From: an uncultured Pseudomonadota bacterium | GTDB taxonomy: Bacteria; Pseudomonadota; Alphaproteobacteria; Rs-D84 | NCBI GenBank assembly: GCA_947306185.1 | Contig: CAMZFU010000012.1 | Span: 1-23,516 of the forward strand | Length of the DNA: 23,516 nt | Reading direction: 5' to 3' | In this document: positions 15,101 through 22,715 of the stretch, piece by piece | Layout: every line of letters starts with the position of its first letter | How positions within the stretch are numbered: the first letter of the stretch is position 1 | Translations under genes and position numbers: made by a program | The notes under the pieces: model-generated | Database searches by the model: none | The model's input: only the letters and a program-made list of their open reading frames with translations | Told to the model about the DNA's origin: nothing

Positions 15101-18100
15101 ATCTTGGCCGTATGATGATGTGGTCATCTTGGTTGGAAAGAATGGTGACGCAAATGATTATAACATTGTATATCATTCGCTTGGCGGTAATGATATGAAT
15201 GCATCAATGCTTTGCCAACATATGTTTACTTACAGTGCCAATGCCCAAGATTTTAATCCGGATATTTCGGGATGTATACCTACACGTGAATTTAGTACGT
15301 TTCTGGGTTGGTGTGCGTCGTCTGATACAGCCGGTTGTACACCAATAGAACAGATACCAGCAGGACAAAATGCAAATTTGGACCTGTATGCAATTTGGGA
15401 ATGCATACTGCCTTATCATTCCAACCAGACGGGGACAGCCTGTGTTTCATGTGAAATCAATCAATTCTGGAACGGCACAAGTTGCGAATCGTGTCCTTCT
15501 GCCTTTCCACGCAGTAAGCCTCCGTTTAATTGGAGTGAAAAGTCCTGTTATCGTGAATGTCCAACGAATACCATACTTGGTGCGGCCGGACAAACATGCG
15601 ATACAAACGCTGATTTATATGGTTTGACTTGTACCGAAAACGTTGACTTTACAGATTTTATAGGCAGCACCGGCAAACAGATAGAATTCAAAGGTAATTA
15701 CGATGCAAATCTAAACACATGTAATGACCAGGCAAATAGTTATTGCCCGCGCGGTTTGTTCGGGTGTGGTAATATGGCATATCCTTTCAAACCTATGACG
15801 GCCCCGGTGAATTTCTATGATGCCACAGGGCAACAGAATTTTGGATCACGGTTTATATTTGGATCACGTGGTGGTGGCAACACTATTGATTTGGGCACCG
15901 GTAATCTGTGGAGTTTCTTGGCCGGTCCAGGACAGAAATCCGATGTGTTACACAACAATGTTGGCGGCGTAATGGTGGATTATCAATACACTCATATAAT
16001 CTATCCAACCTATGCCGCACCAGAACCTGCCAATATCCCAGGCAGCGCATTTGATGGGTATTACTATCCACGTACGGGTGGTACACAGTATGTTGATGAT
16101 AATCTTGCACTAGACAATACAAATGCGCAAACTGTTTTGAGTGGGCCAAGTGGCGATTCCAATACTGCACGTAGTTTGTATGCAAACTATTCGGGTATCG
16201 AATACTCTGTAACATACGATTGTGGAACTGGTGGTGGCAATCCACCGGCCATGGATACCGGTATCCATTATGGTGATTCATTCACACCAGCGGCAAATAC
16301 ATGCGCAAATCCAGGGCACGAATTTGGTGGTTGGGTTGTATCAAATAGTGGCGAAATAAAACAGCCGGGGACACCATTTACGTGGCAATATACTGAAAAC
16401 AAAGTATTTACTGCGGATTGGGGCGGGTCTGTTGTATACCATATAAATTACGAGTTGTACGGCGGAACGGCGTCAAATACCGGTATGCCGACAACATATA
16501 CTTATGAAAGTGGTGCAACCATAAACGGTGTTCCAACACGCGACAACAGCATATTTGATGGGTGGTGCATAGATAACACGTTACAAAATTGTGCAATGAC
16601 ACAAACCCTGGTTCATGAAACAGGCGATAAGACGTTCTATGCAAAATGGCGCTGTGAATCGGGTTATGCATTAAATAATAATTTGTGCAACTCAAATGTC
16701 ATTACAATAATCTATGCGAATGGTGGACATGGTGTCGCACCAATGGAACCATCAAGTTGCACTTATGGTCACGTATTTACATTACCTGCGGCAATTGTAC
16801 CGAATCCGGCTGATGGGTACACATTTAACAAATGGACCGTAAATGGCGGCTATTTCGGGGCCAGCACACAAATTGCCTGCGACTATACTAACCTTGGTGT
16901 ATATCAGGGAACCGTGACCATTACCGCGACATGGGGGACAAATCCAATTATTATAGATTGGAACGAAAATGGTGGTAATGCATTGCCGAATGGATCGTGT
17001 ATATATGATGATGATTTAACGCTTACCAATGCGCCAACGTATACCGGATATACGTTTAATGGTTGGCTGCTTGCGGACGGAACGACATATGCGGATCCAT
17101 CATCAACTATGCATAATGGATGTGTTTCAACATACCTTGGTGTTGCAAGCGGAACCAGTACTGCAATCACTGCCCAGTGGTGCCAAAACTGCGTTCAACC
17201 AAATCATGGAACTTGCACACTGGTTCCAAAAATGAATGGTGTATGTGAATATACCGCGACATGTGATGCCGGTTACGATCTTTCTGGTAATGGTACACCT
17301 AACCCAGTTTGCACGAATCACAAATATACTATTACATATCGTCCAAATGGTGGTACCCCCGCCACAGACCAAGTACAAACCGTAAACTATTCGGAACAAT
17401 TTACATCGTTAGGTGCAACAACATTTAACAAACCAAATAATATATTAATGGGATGGACACCTGTTAGTGGCGGCACATTTATCACGGGACTTGCCACACA
17501 GTATTCGTATAATGTTGCATCTGATACAATTTTAGATGCGGCGTGGGGTACTTGCACCTGTACAAAAGGAACGGGGGTTGCAACATGTACAACATCTGTG
17601 ACAAATAATACATGCCAGGCGGTTGCGACCTGTGACGAAGGGTATATTAATCCAAACGTGATGTGCATTGGCACCGCCTGTGATGCGGCATGTTCCGCGT
17701 GTCCATCTGGGTTTGTACCGGTTAATAACGAATGCTTACCGTGTTCAGCAGGAACATACCAATTTGGCACGCAATGTTTACCCTGTCCAGAAAACTACAT
17801 ATCCCCATTAGAAGGCGCAACAGAATGTACACCGTGTGAAAATGGGTATTCGTCAAATGCGGATCATACAGCGTGTGAACCTAATACTATTACGCTTGTG
17901 TATGCAAATGGTGGGCATGGAACTGCACCTGCACAGAGTACATGCCTGTACAACCGTACATTTGCTTTGCCAGGGGCGATTGTACCAAATCCGACTGATG
18001 GACACACTTTCAGCAAATGGGGGGTAAATAATAATGAATTTGATGCCAATGCATCTGTAGTATGTAATTATGCAAATCTTGGGGTATATAACGGCACAGC

Positions 18101-19631
18101 AATCGTTGTAGCAACATGGGTTCCGGATACTTATATTGTATCGTTTGACGCCAACGGTGGAACTGGTGGTCAAACGGCACCTGTGAATGCTACATATAAC
18201 CAGGCGATGCCAAATATAAGCACCGTTCCCCCACAAAAAACTGGTTATACATTTATGGGGTGGTATGATGATGCTAATTATCAAAGTGGTGTTCTGTACT
18301 ATACTGCAAGTGGTATCAGTGCCCGTACATATGACAAGACAACGAATACAACGCTATATGCCGGATGGTATGCAAATACTATCACGTTGAACTTTGCAAA
18401 CGGTGGTCATGGTGTTGCGCCTAATGCCAGGACGTGTATGTATGGCGAAACAGTATCCCTACCAACCGCGATTATGGCCGAAGGATTCACTTTCCAGAAT
18501 TGGGCGGTCGCCAATCGCACATTTAATGCGTCTGCGCCCATTATTTGCAACGAGGCAAACCTTGGTGTATCAAGTGGATCTGTGACGGTTACCGCACAAT
18601 GGCAGCCAAAAACATATACCGTTACATACAATTGTGGCACGGGTAATAGTAATAATGCCCCAACACAAGATGAAGCAATATATGATGCGAACTTTACACC
18701 AGCGACGAACACATGCCAATATACTGGGCACATCTTTACGGGTTGGCTTGTCAGTGGCACAGCAGATGTACGCGAATCTGGTGTCGCATTTAAGTGGCAT
18801 TACACAGACAACAAGATATTTACCGCACAGTGGGATACCGAGGCGTATAACATAATATACGAATTGAATGGTGGTTCCAATTATACTGGTGCGCCTCAAA
18901 CATATACCTTTGGTGTTGGTGCACGTATAGACGGCACACCGACACGCGTCAATAGTGCATTTAAAGGATGGTGCACAGATGCACAATTGCAAAATTGTGC
19001 CCCAATACAAAGTATCGCCCGAAGCGCAACCGGCACCAAAACATTCTATGTTAAATGGGTATGTGAAAATGGTTTTATTGCAAATGCTGATAATACTGCG
19101 TGCGATTCATGTCCAACCGAACAACATGCCGAAAATGGTGAATGTGTCGACAATGTCATTGAATGTGAGTTGCCCGATACAAACTATGCAATCCGCACAT
19201 GGAATCAGACCCGCAATGCTTATGGACCTTGCACGGTTGTGACATGTGCCCCAGATTATCATTTGATATCTAATACTTGCGTCAAAGACACACGTGAATG
19301 CACGGTGGCAAATGGTTACGGGACCCAAGATTGGAACGGAACACAATGGGGCAAATGCGTTGCAGAAGTTTGCGAACCTGGATTCGAAATTGTTGGTGAT
19401 TCTTGCACAGAATGCGGCAATCGCAGACAAAATGGGGAAATAGTGGTTAGTTCGTATGCCAATGGATGTGAAATTGCATCATGTATGTATCATGGTCAGA
19501 AATATATACTGAACAACAATGAATGTGAACTGATTTGCGAAACCAGATCTGATGAGACGGGGTCCATGGCATGGAATGAAAGCCGTCAGAAATGTGCCCG
19601 AACATGCAACCAAGGATACAAAATGTGGTAA
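12192..19631 (+). CDS. Giant secreted cysteine-rich protein with InlB-like repeats
   Basis: The 2479-residue product starts with a typical signal peptide (MKILRFLGFFMVLVLP, likely cleaved after AHA). AAAGGGAGA lies just before the ATG and decides the start. Many repeats of about 70-80 residues follow the Listeria-Bacteroides (InlB B-repeat) pattern: a YxVxYxxxGG strand, a GYTFxGW-type turn and a closing LYAxW-type strand. About ten lie between residues 1338 and 2290, and more divergent copies lie in the first half. Cysteine-rich CPxGY segments occur at the N-terminus, near 1100, around 1830-1900 and at the C-terminus. The architecture is duplicated: CYKEC at 58 and CYREC at 1119 each open a similar module. 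No autotransporter barrel, sorting signal or membrane anchor is seen, and the end (GYKMW) is abrupt. The stop overlaps the permease start. An adhesive or surface role is inference. Confidence 0.9.
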   Translation: MKILRFLGFFMVLVLPTVAHATDACPTGQYRNLESCTPCPTGYTSYSLDNHNSYLGQCYKECTTECITYDWNNYIPSYATGQFTFEPFFEKENQEHQILFYGVATGTPAQTCNTLNSKYCNYNARCSTNGTNACKPGHTPVEFHNPDGTLITTYYVVNTTAWSSQNTTNGTHQYSPTIYPVFRAPTPSNGIINFKGYYDAQIGGNKVIDNDLTLTFEQANGISGSTPKVLYAQYECASDIYLNANGGTLPAACTNAMPFQPGVYGTTPSLPNPDCIPTKDNCEFLGYYLKGVQYYDSLLKIMHQDWENCNSATVTLNAEWDCSEIYTVQCPDSLDPDSMRSIDGGGIGAGQTFSIDENNMLKACYHTCAANQTLTGWDVYLNDSINPAATFTNYPIRFVAGETYGDANPITLMAHCEATQVKVTYVCGTHGTGTGASNYATIGQQYNVLSAASANCTAQSGYEFLNWNASTGGTFQGGTPVNPWTIDEDVTLTADWIGACNLITFDDNNAAGTNVNSGDPQRKRTGETDWYMAAPGDVKMCGKAYTSDPQVSVPTNGNAIFRGYFAPNDSTHAIFGTNGYPTSYGNGWTTSSAVTLKALWDCPNEYTWNPSTRQCEINTTSATYLCYKNDEGKVDNEVTLVNYAVRPLSWYNQCNINQNNFNGWLFSGDNLMHTAGSTISPWTYGSTETFVPAYNARFDCDTTHWQAPSGGNHSARLVILGDGLSMPAMNCEPRSAYAGWLPDTPNWTSTYTAGLTSPIPGASCNGDISVVGGGNFNWSCPTDLTFAPDDDLITQTINLSCGSTSGQITVSYGDDISAMVTQWFNTNCHGGPCQYPTNPTTYAHGYWKICADWNGVTPPGLTPVVGESGCYQTDPAHPNYDFTLLDSYWNQIDNFSVTSVWRCPKWVKYKCTANSEALYQDNMNYAAYYEEPYTILDHETVGCDDSGYEFTGWYKEGQPTVEYAENETIQSWPYDDVVILVGKNGDANDYNIVYHSLGGNDMNASMLCQHMFTYSANAQDFNPDISGCIPTREFSTFLGWCASSDTAGCTPIEQIPAGQNANLDLYAIWECILPYHSNQTGTACVSCEINQFWNGTSCESCPSAFPRSKPPFNWSEKSCYRECPTNTILGAAGQTCDTNADLYGLTCTENVDFTDFIGSTGKQIEFKGNYDANLNTCNDQANSYCPRGLFGCGNMAYPFKPMTAPVNFYDATGQQNFGSRFIFGSRGGGNTIDLGTGNLWSFLAGPGQKSDVLHNNVGGVMVDYQYTHIIYPTYAAPEPANIPGSAFDGYYYPRTGGTQYVDDNLALDNTNAQTVLSGPSGDSNTARSLYANYSGIEYSVTYDCGTGGGNPPAMDTGIHYGDSFTPAANTCANPGHEFGGWVVSNSGEIKQPGTPFTWQYTENKVFTADWGGSVVYHINYELYGGTASNTGMPTTYTYESGATINGVPTRDNSIFDGWCIDNTLQNCAMTQTLVHETGDKTFYAKWRCESGYALNNNLCNSNVITIIYANGGHGVAPMEPSSCTYGHVFTLPAAIVPNPADGYTFNKWTVNGGYFGASTQIACDYTNLGVYQGTVTITATWGTNPIIIDWNENGGNALPNGSCIYDDDLTLTNAPTYTGYTFNGWLLADGTTYADPSSTMHNGCVSTYLGVASGTSTAITAQWCQNCVQPNHGTCTLVPKMNGVCEYTATCDAGYDLSGNGTPNPVCTNHKYTITYRPNGGTPATDQVQTVNYSEQFTSLGATTFNKPNNILMGWTPVSGGTFITGLATQYSYNVASDTILDAAWGTCTCTKGTGVATCTTSVTNNTCQAVATCDEGYINPNVMCIGTACDAACSACPSGFVPVNNECLPCSAGTYQFGTQCLPCPENYISPLEGATECTPCENGYSSNADHTACEPNTITLVYANGGHGTAPAQSTCLYNRTFALPGAIVPNPTDGHTFSKWGVNNNEFDANASVVCNYANLGVYNGTAIVVATWVPDTYIVSFDANGGTGGQTAPVNATYNQAMPNISTVPPQKTGYTFMGWYDDANYQSGVLYYTASGISARTYDKTTNTTLYAGWYANTITLNFANGGHGVAPNARTCMYGETVSLPTAIMAEGFTFQNWAVANRTFNASAPIICNEANLGVSSGSVTVTAQWQPKTYTVTYNCGTGNSNNAPTQDEAIYDANFTPATNTCQYTGHIFTGWLVSGTADVRESGVAFKWHYTDNKIFTAQWDTEAYNIIYELNGGSNYTGAPQTYTFGVGARIDGTPTRVNSAFKGWCTDAQLQNCAPIQSIARSATGTKTFYVKWVCENGFIANADNTACDSCPTEQHAENGECVDNVIECELPDTNYAIRTWNQTRNAYGPCTVVTCAPDYHLISNTCVKDTRECTVANGYGTQDWNGTQWGKCVAEVCEPGFEIVGDSCTECGNRRQNGEIVVSSYANGCEIASCMYHGQKYILNNNECELICETRSDETGSMAWNESRQKCARTCNQGYKMW
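16203..16652 (+). repeat. Intragenic duplicated unit, copy 1
   Basis: This stretch encodes two consecutive InlB-like repeats, from YSVTYDCGTG to FYAKW. They match a second pair further downstream in the same order, with shared features TPA.NTC, the FTADW/FTAQW ends, GVPTR/GTPTR, and WC.D..LQNCA. Confidence 0.75.
18614..19060 (+). repeat. Intragenic duplicated unit, copy 2
   Basis: This is the second copy of the two-repeat unit, from YTVTYNCGTG to FYVKW, about 800 residues after the first. The copies are clearly alike at protein level but diverged in DNA, so the duplication is not recent. Confidence 0.75.
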
Positions 19632-20485
19632 TGATGATGCACACGCCACAGATACATTTTGACATAAAAAAACGTGTCAAAGACAGGTCCGAAAGTTTTG
19701 TTGATTATCTCGGTCACGTGGCGATATGTTTTGTTCAGAATGTACGGGCACATTTGCAATTCATTAAACGTGTTTTTGTGGCAATATGGCGTATGATGTG
19801 CGGTCGTGCCAGTACACGCAGCATAAATTTGTGGTGTGAAATAGATAATGCCGGTCCACGTGCGTTGGGGATTGTGTGTTTAATTAGTTTTATGATTGGA
19901 CTTATCATTGCATTTGTTGGAAATATGCAATTAAAACTTTTTGGTGCAGAAATATATGTTGCAGCATTGGTTGCTATTTCTATGACCCGAATATTAGGCG
20001 CGGTTATGACCGGAATTATAATGGCTGGTCGCACTGGTGCATCATATGCCGCAGAAATTGGTTCTATGCAAGCAAACGAGGAAATAGATGCATTACAAAC
20101 AATGGGAATATCACCCATCGATTTTTTGGTATTGCCACGTGTTGTTGCATTAACTATTACCATGCCGATATTGACCATTATTGCCGATATAGTCGCAATT
20201 TTAGGTGGTATGTGTGTCGCGGTTACCATTATGAATGTATCTATTGCGGAATATTGGCAAATGACCATTGATTGGATTACATTCAATAACTTTGCAATCG
20301 GGGTATTACATGGATGGTTGTTTGGATGGGTAATCGCGATTGTTGGTTGTTGGTGTGGTATGCGTACAACGCGTAATGCCGATGGAATCGGCCGTGCAAC
20401 AACACGTGCCGTGGTATTTGGAATTGTTGGTTGCATTATTACAACGGCGATATTAACACTTGTATTTAATTGGATTGATATTTAA
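19631..20485 (+). CDS. mlaE: MlaE-family ABC transporter permease
   Basis: This inner-membrane permease belongs to an MCE lipid-transport system that moves phospholipids between inner and outer membranes. The 284-residue product has an amphipathic N-terminal region, then about five hydrophobic segments. The family signature is MAGRTGASYAAEIGSMQANEEIDALQTMGISPIDFLVLPR in the middle third (given in part: AGRTGASYAAEIGSM). Three consecutive ATG codons begin at the last base of the giant gene's stop (TAATG), so the exact start may be any of them. AGGA lies about 14 nt upstream, and translational coupling to the preceding gene is likely. It is followed by an ATPase gene with another TAATG overlap. 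Confidence 0.9.
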   Translation: MMMHTPQIHFDIKKRVKDRSESFVDYLGHVAICFVQNVRAHLQFIKRVFVAIWRMMCGRASTRSINLWCEIDNAGPRALGIVCLISFMIGLIIAFVGNMQLKLFGAEIYVAALVAISMTRILGAVMTGIIMAGRTGASYAAEIGSMQANEEIDALQTMGISPIDFLVLPRVVALTITMPILTIIADIVAILGGMCVAVTIMNVSIAEYWQMTIDWITFNNFAIGVLHGWLFGWVIAIVGCWCGMRTTRNADGIGRATTRAVVFGIVGCIITTAILTLVFNWIDI

Positions 20486-21246
20486 TGATAAAACACACAG
20501 AACCTTTTATTCGCATAGAAGATATGACCGTTGGATACGGGGATGACGTTGTTGTCCAAAATATCAATTTTACAATAAATCATGGGGACATATTTGTTAT
20601 TATGGGAATGTCTGGTTGTGGTAAAAGTACAATCTTGCGTTCAGTTATTGGCCTGGTTCGCCCAAAATCTGGCCGTGTTTTAGTAGAAGGAACGGATATA
20701 TGGTCGCTGTCCAATGAAGAACGGGCAAAAATCATCAAAACTTTTGGTATATCGTACCAAAGTGGTGCACTATTTTCTTCAATGACAATCGGTGAAAATA
20801 TTGCATTACCAATGGAAATGGAAAAGAATATATCCCATAAAGAAATCAAACGTAGAACACAAGAGAAATTAGAAATTGTCGGTCTTGGTGGGTACGGAAA
20901 CCTGTATCCATCCGAAGTTAGTGGCGGTATGATAAAGCGGGTGGCATTGGCGCGCGCAATGGCATTAAACCCACATATTCTATTCTTTGATGAACCGTCG
21001 GCGGGGTTGGATCCGATACGTTCGGCAGAATTAGACAATTTAATAAAACAAATAAATCAAAAAACCGGAACAACCGTTGTAATGGTTACACACGAATTAC
21101 AAACTATTATGAACATCGCCAATAATTCGGTATATATTTTTAATAAAACCGTTGGTGAAACGGGCGCACCACAAACAATATTGAAAAATACGAAAAATCC
21201 AGAAATTATAGATTTCTTAACCCGGGGGCAAAGGAGAATAAAATGA
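20485..21246 (+). CDS. mlaF: MlaF-family ABC transporter ATPase
   Basis: This cytoplasmic ATPase drives the MCE lipid transporter. The 253-residue product has Walker A GMSGCGKST (about 42-50), a Q-loop in SYQSGALFSSMT, the ABC signature VSGGMIKRVALARA, Walker B ILFFDEPSAGLDP and the H-loop VTHE. SYQSGALF and SGGM, rather than the common SGGQ, are typical of the Mla branch. It starts on the last base of the permease stop and ends in an ATGA overlap with the MCE gene, so the three form one translationally coupled operon. Confidence 0.94.
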   Translation: MIKHTEPFIRIEDMTVGYGDDVVVQNINFTINHGDIFVIMGMSGCGKSTILRSVIGLVRPKSGRVLVEGTDIWSLSNEERAKIIKTFGISYQSGALFSSMTIGENIALPMEMEKNISHKEIKRRTQEKLEIVGLGGYGNLYPSEVSGGMIKRVALARAMALNPHILFFDEPSAGLDPIRSAELDNLIKQINQKTGTTVVMVTHELQTIMNIANNSVYIFNKTVGETGAPQTILKNTKNPEIIDFLTRGQRRIK

Positions 21247-22019
21247 CACAACCAAACAAACGAACTATCGGTATATTTTTAATTTGTGGTATAATTTTAG
21301 TCTTGGGCGCGATATTGTTCTTTTTTGGCCATCGCCTTGAGCGAAATTATGTAAATCCAGTATTGTTTTTCGAAGGTTCAGTTAAAGGATTAACAGTTGG
21401 CTCAAATGTGTATTTCCGTGGTGTGCCAATTGGGCGTGTTGACAAGATTCAACTTATTCCAAATAACGAAAATCAAATAATTATTCCGGTTTATGTTAAA
21501 ATCGATCCAAAGATAACCGCACGGCGACGTGTTTCGCGCGCAAAGTTGGAAAACTGGATTGCAGATTTGGTTAAACATGGATTAAAAGGCAAGTTACAAA
21601 CCCAAAGTGTTTTGACCGGACAGATGATAATAGAATTAGATTTTTATCCGAACTATCCGGCACATTTTCAGGCACAAAAATATGATATTCACGATATCGA
21701 AATACCGACCGTACCATCCATGTTGGACGAAATTTCACAAAACCTTGAAAAAATACCACTTTCAGATATATCAAGTAATATGAATATGTTATTACGCAAT
21801 CTTAATGAAAAAGTTCCCACATTATTACAACAATCGACCGCCGCTGTTACAAGCATAAATCGTTTGGCGAATTCCATTTCGGGACCTGGTACAGATACGG
21901 TATCCGCCTTCAATAAAATGATACGCGATGTTAGTGATGCGGCAAAATCTGTATCACGACTTAGTGATTATTTGGAACGCCATCCAGAAGCATTATTAAA
22001 AGGGAAAGGAGGATATTAA
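21243..22019 (+). CDS. mlaD: MCE-domain protein (MlaD family)
   Basis: This is the periplasmic substrate-binding component of the lipid transporter, anchored in the inner membrane. One N-terminal transmembrane helix (about 9-29) precedes a single MCE domain (about 38-118, with FFEGSVKGLTVGSNVYFRGVPIGRV). A long helical, low-cysteine C-terminal region (150-258) follows and may form a tunnel or coiled coil with partner subunits. AAAGGAG lies upstream of the ATG. The length of 258 residues is longer than E. coli MlaD (183) and fits the alphaproteobacterial form that works with a PqiC-like lipoprotein, encoded next. Confidence 0.92.
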   Translation: MTQPNKRTIGIFLICGIILVLGAILFFFGHRLERNYVNPVLFFEGSVKGLTVGSNVYFRGVPIGRVDKIQLIPNNENQIIIPVYVKIDPKITARRRVSRAKLENWIADLVKHGLKGKLQTQSVLTGQMIIELDFYPNYPAHFQAQKYDIHDIEIPTVPSMLDEISQNLEKIPLSDISSNMNMLLRNLNEKVPTLLQQSTAAVTSINRLANSISGPGTDTVSAFNKMIRDVSDAAKSVSRLSDYLERHPEALLKGKGGY

Positions 22020-22020
22020 A

Positions 22021-22629
22021 ATGAGAATACATAACACTATTTTGATACTGGCAACATTATGTCTTGCCGCATGCGGATTTGGTCGAACCAGCGAACCATC
22101 ACGTTTCTATGCTCTATACACGCCCGATGTTCAACAAGTACGCGGACCGGAAAAATCGGTAAACATTGTGATTGAAAATGTATCCGTTCCGCAATCGGTT
22201 GACCGCCCACAAATTGTTGTAAAACAATCTGATTCCAATATGCTGATCGTATCAGAATTTGATAGATGGATAGAAGAACTGTCAAGTGCCCTGCCCGTTG
22301 TGATATCAGAAAACATTAATATGTATGCCAAGAATATCAACGCAAGGCCGAAACAGTTTGCCACACTTTCAGGAAACACAAAATATATCGTTGTAGTTGA
22401 TTTTGTCCGTTTCGATACCGAACAAGATGGTAAAATTACCCTGTCTGCATGGTGGACCGTTGCCAACAATCAAGGCAATGTCTTGGTTCAGAAAAAGACA
22501 ACACAAACCGCGGACACACCCGACGAAAAATCTGGAAGCCCAGATTATGATGCGATTGTTTCAGCACAAAGTAAGTTGATTGCAAAACTGTCGTATAAAA
22601 TCGCAGACGAAATAAGCGAATTGAAATAA
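22021..22629 (+). CDS. ABC-type transport auxiliary lipoprotein (PqiC-like)
   Basis: The 202-residue product has a lipoprotein signal ending in LAAC (lipidated Cys18). The body matches the auxiliary lipoproteins that accompany MCE transporters: RFYALYTP near the N-terminus, VSVPQSVDRPQIVVK and the FDRWIEEL motif in the middle, and a YIVVVDFVRF strand later. It probably sits at the outer membrane and receives the MCE channel. GGAGG lies just before the ATG, which starts one base after the MCE stop. No MlaB, MlaC or MlaA gene is present nearby. Confidence 0.9.
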   Translation: MRIHNTILILATLCLAACGFGRTSEPSRFYALYTPDVQQVRGPEKSVNIVIENVSVPQSVDRPQIVVKQSDSNMLIVSEFDRWIEELSSALPVVISENINMYAKNINARPKQFATLSGNTKYIVVVDFVRFDTEQDGKITLSAWWTVANNQGNVLVQKKTTQTADTPDEKSGSPDYDAIVSAQSKLIAKLSYKIADEISELK

Positions 22630-22657
22630 AATCCGTTTGGTTTTGAATATTTTTATA

Positions 22658-22687
22658 TTGACCTGGCGGGAAGTATTTTTCTACAAT
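22658..22687 (+). promoter_or_regulatory. Probable promoter of the right-edge secreted protein
   Basis: TTGACC is followed after 18 nt by TACAAT. Transcription would begin near 22694, downstream of the first ATG of the frame, which supports the TTG at 22716 as the real start. Confidence 0.55.
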
Positions 22688-22715
22688 TAACATGATGATA
22701 TTCAGGGGAGAAATT

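Noticed and set aside
12192..19631. CRISPR-like or tandem DNA repeats in the giant gene
   Set aside because: The periodicity is at protein level (InlB-like repeats); the DNA copies are diverged and not separated by uniform spacers.
19735..20436. 233-codon open frame antisense to the permease gene
   Set aside because: The plus strand clearly encodes an MlaE permease with family signature; the antisense frame is a by-product of its codon composition.
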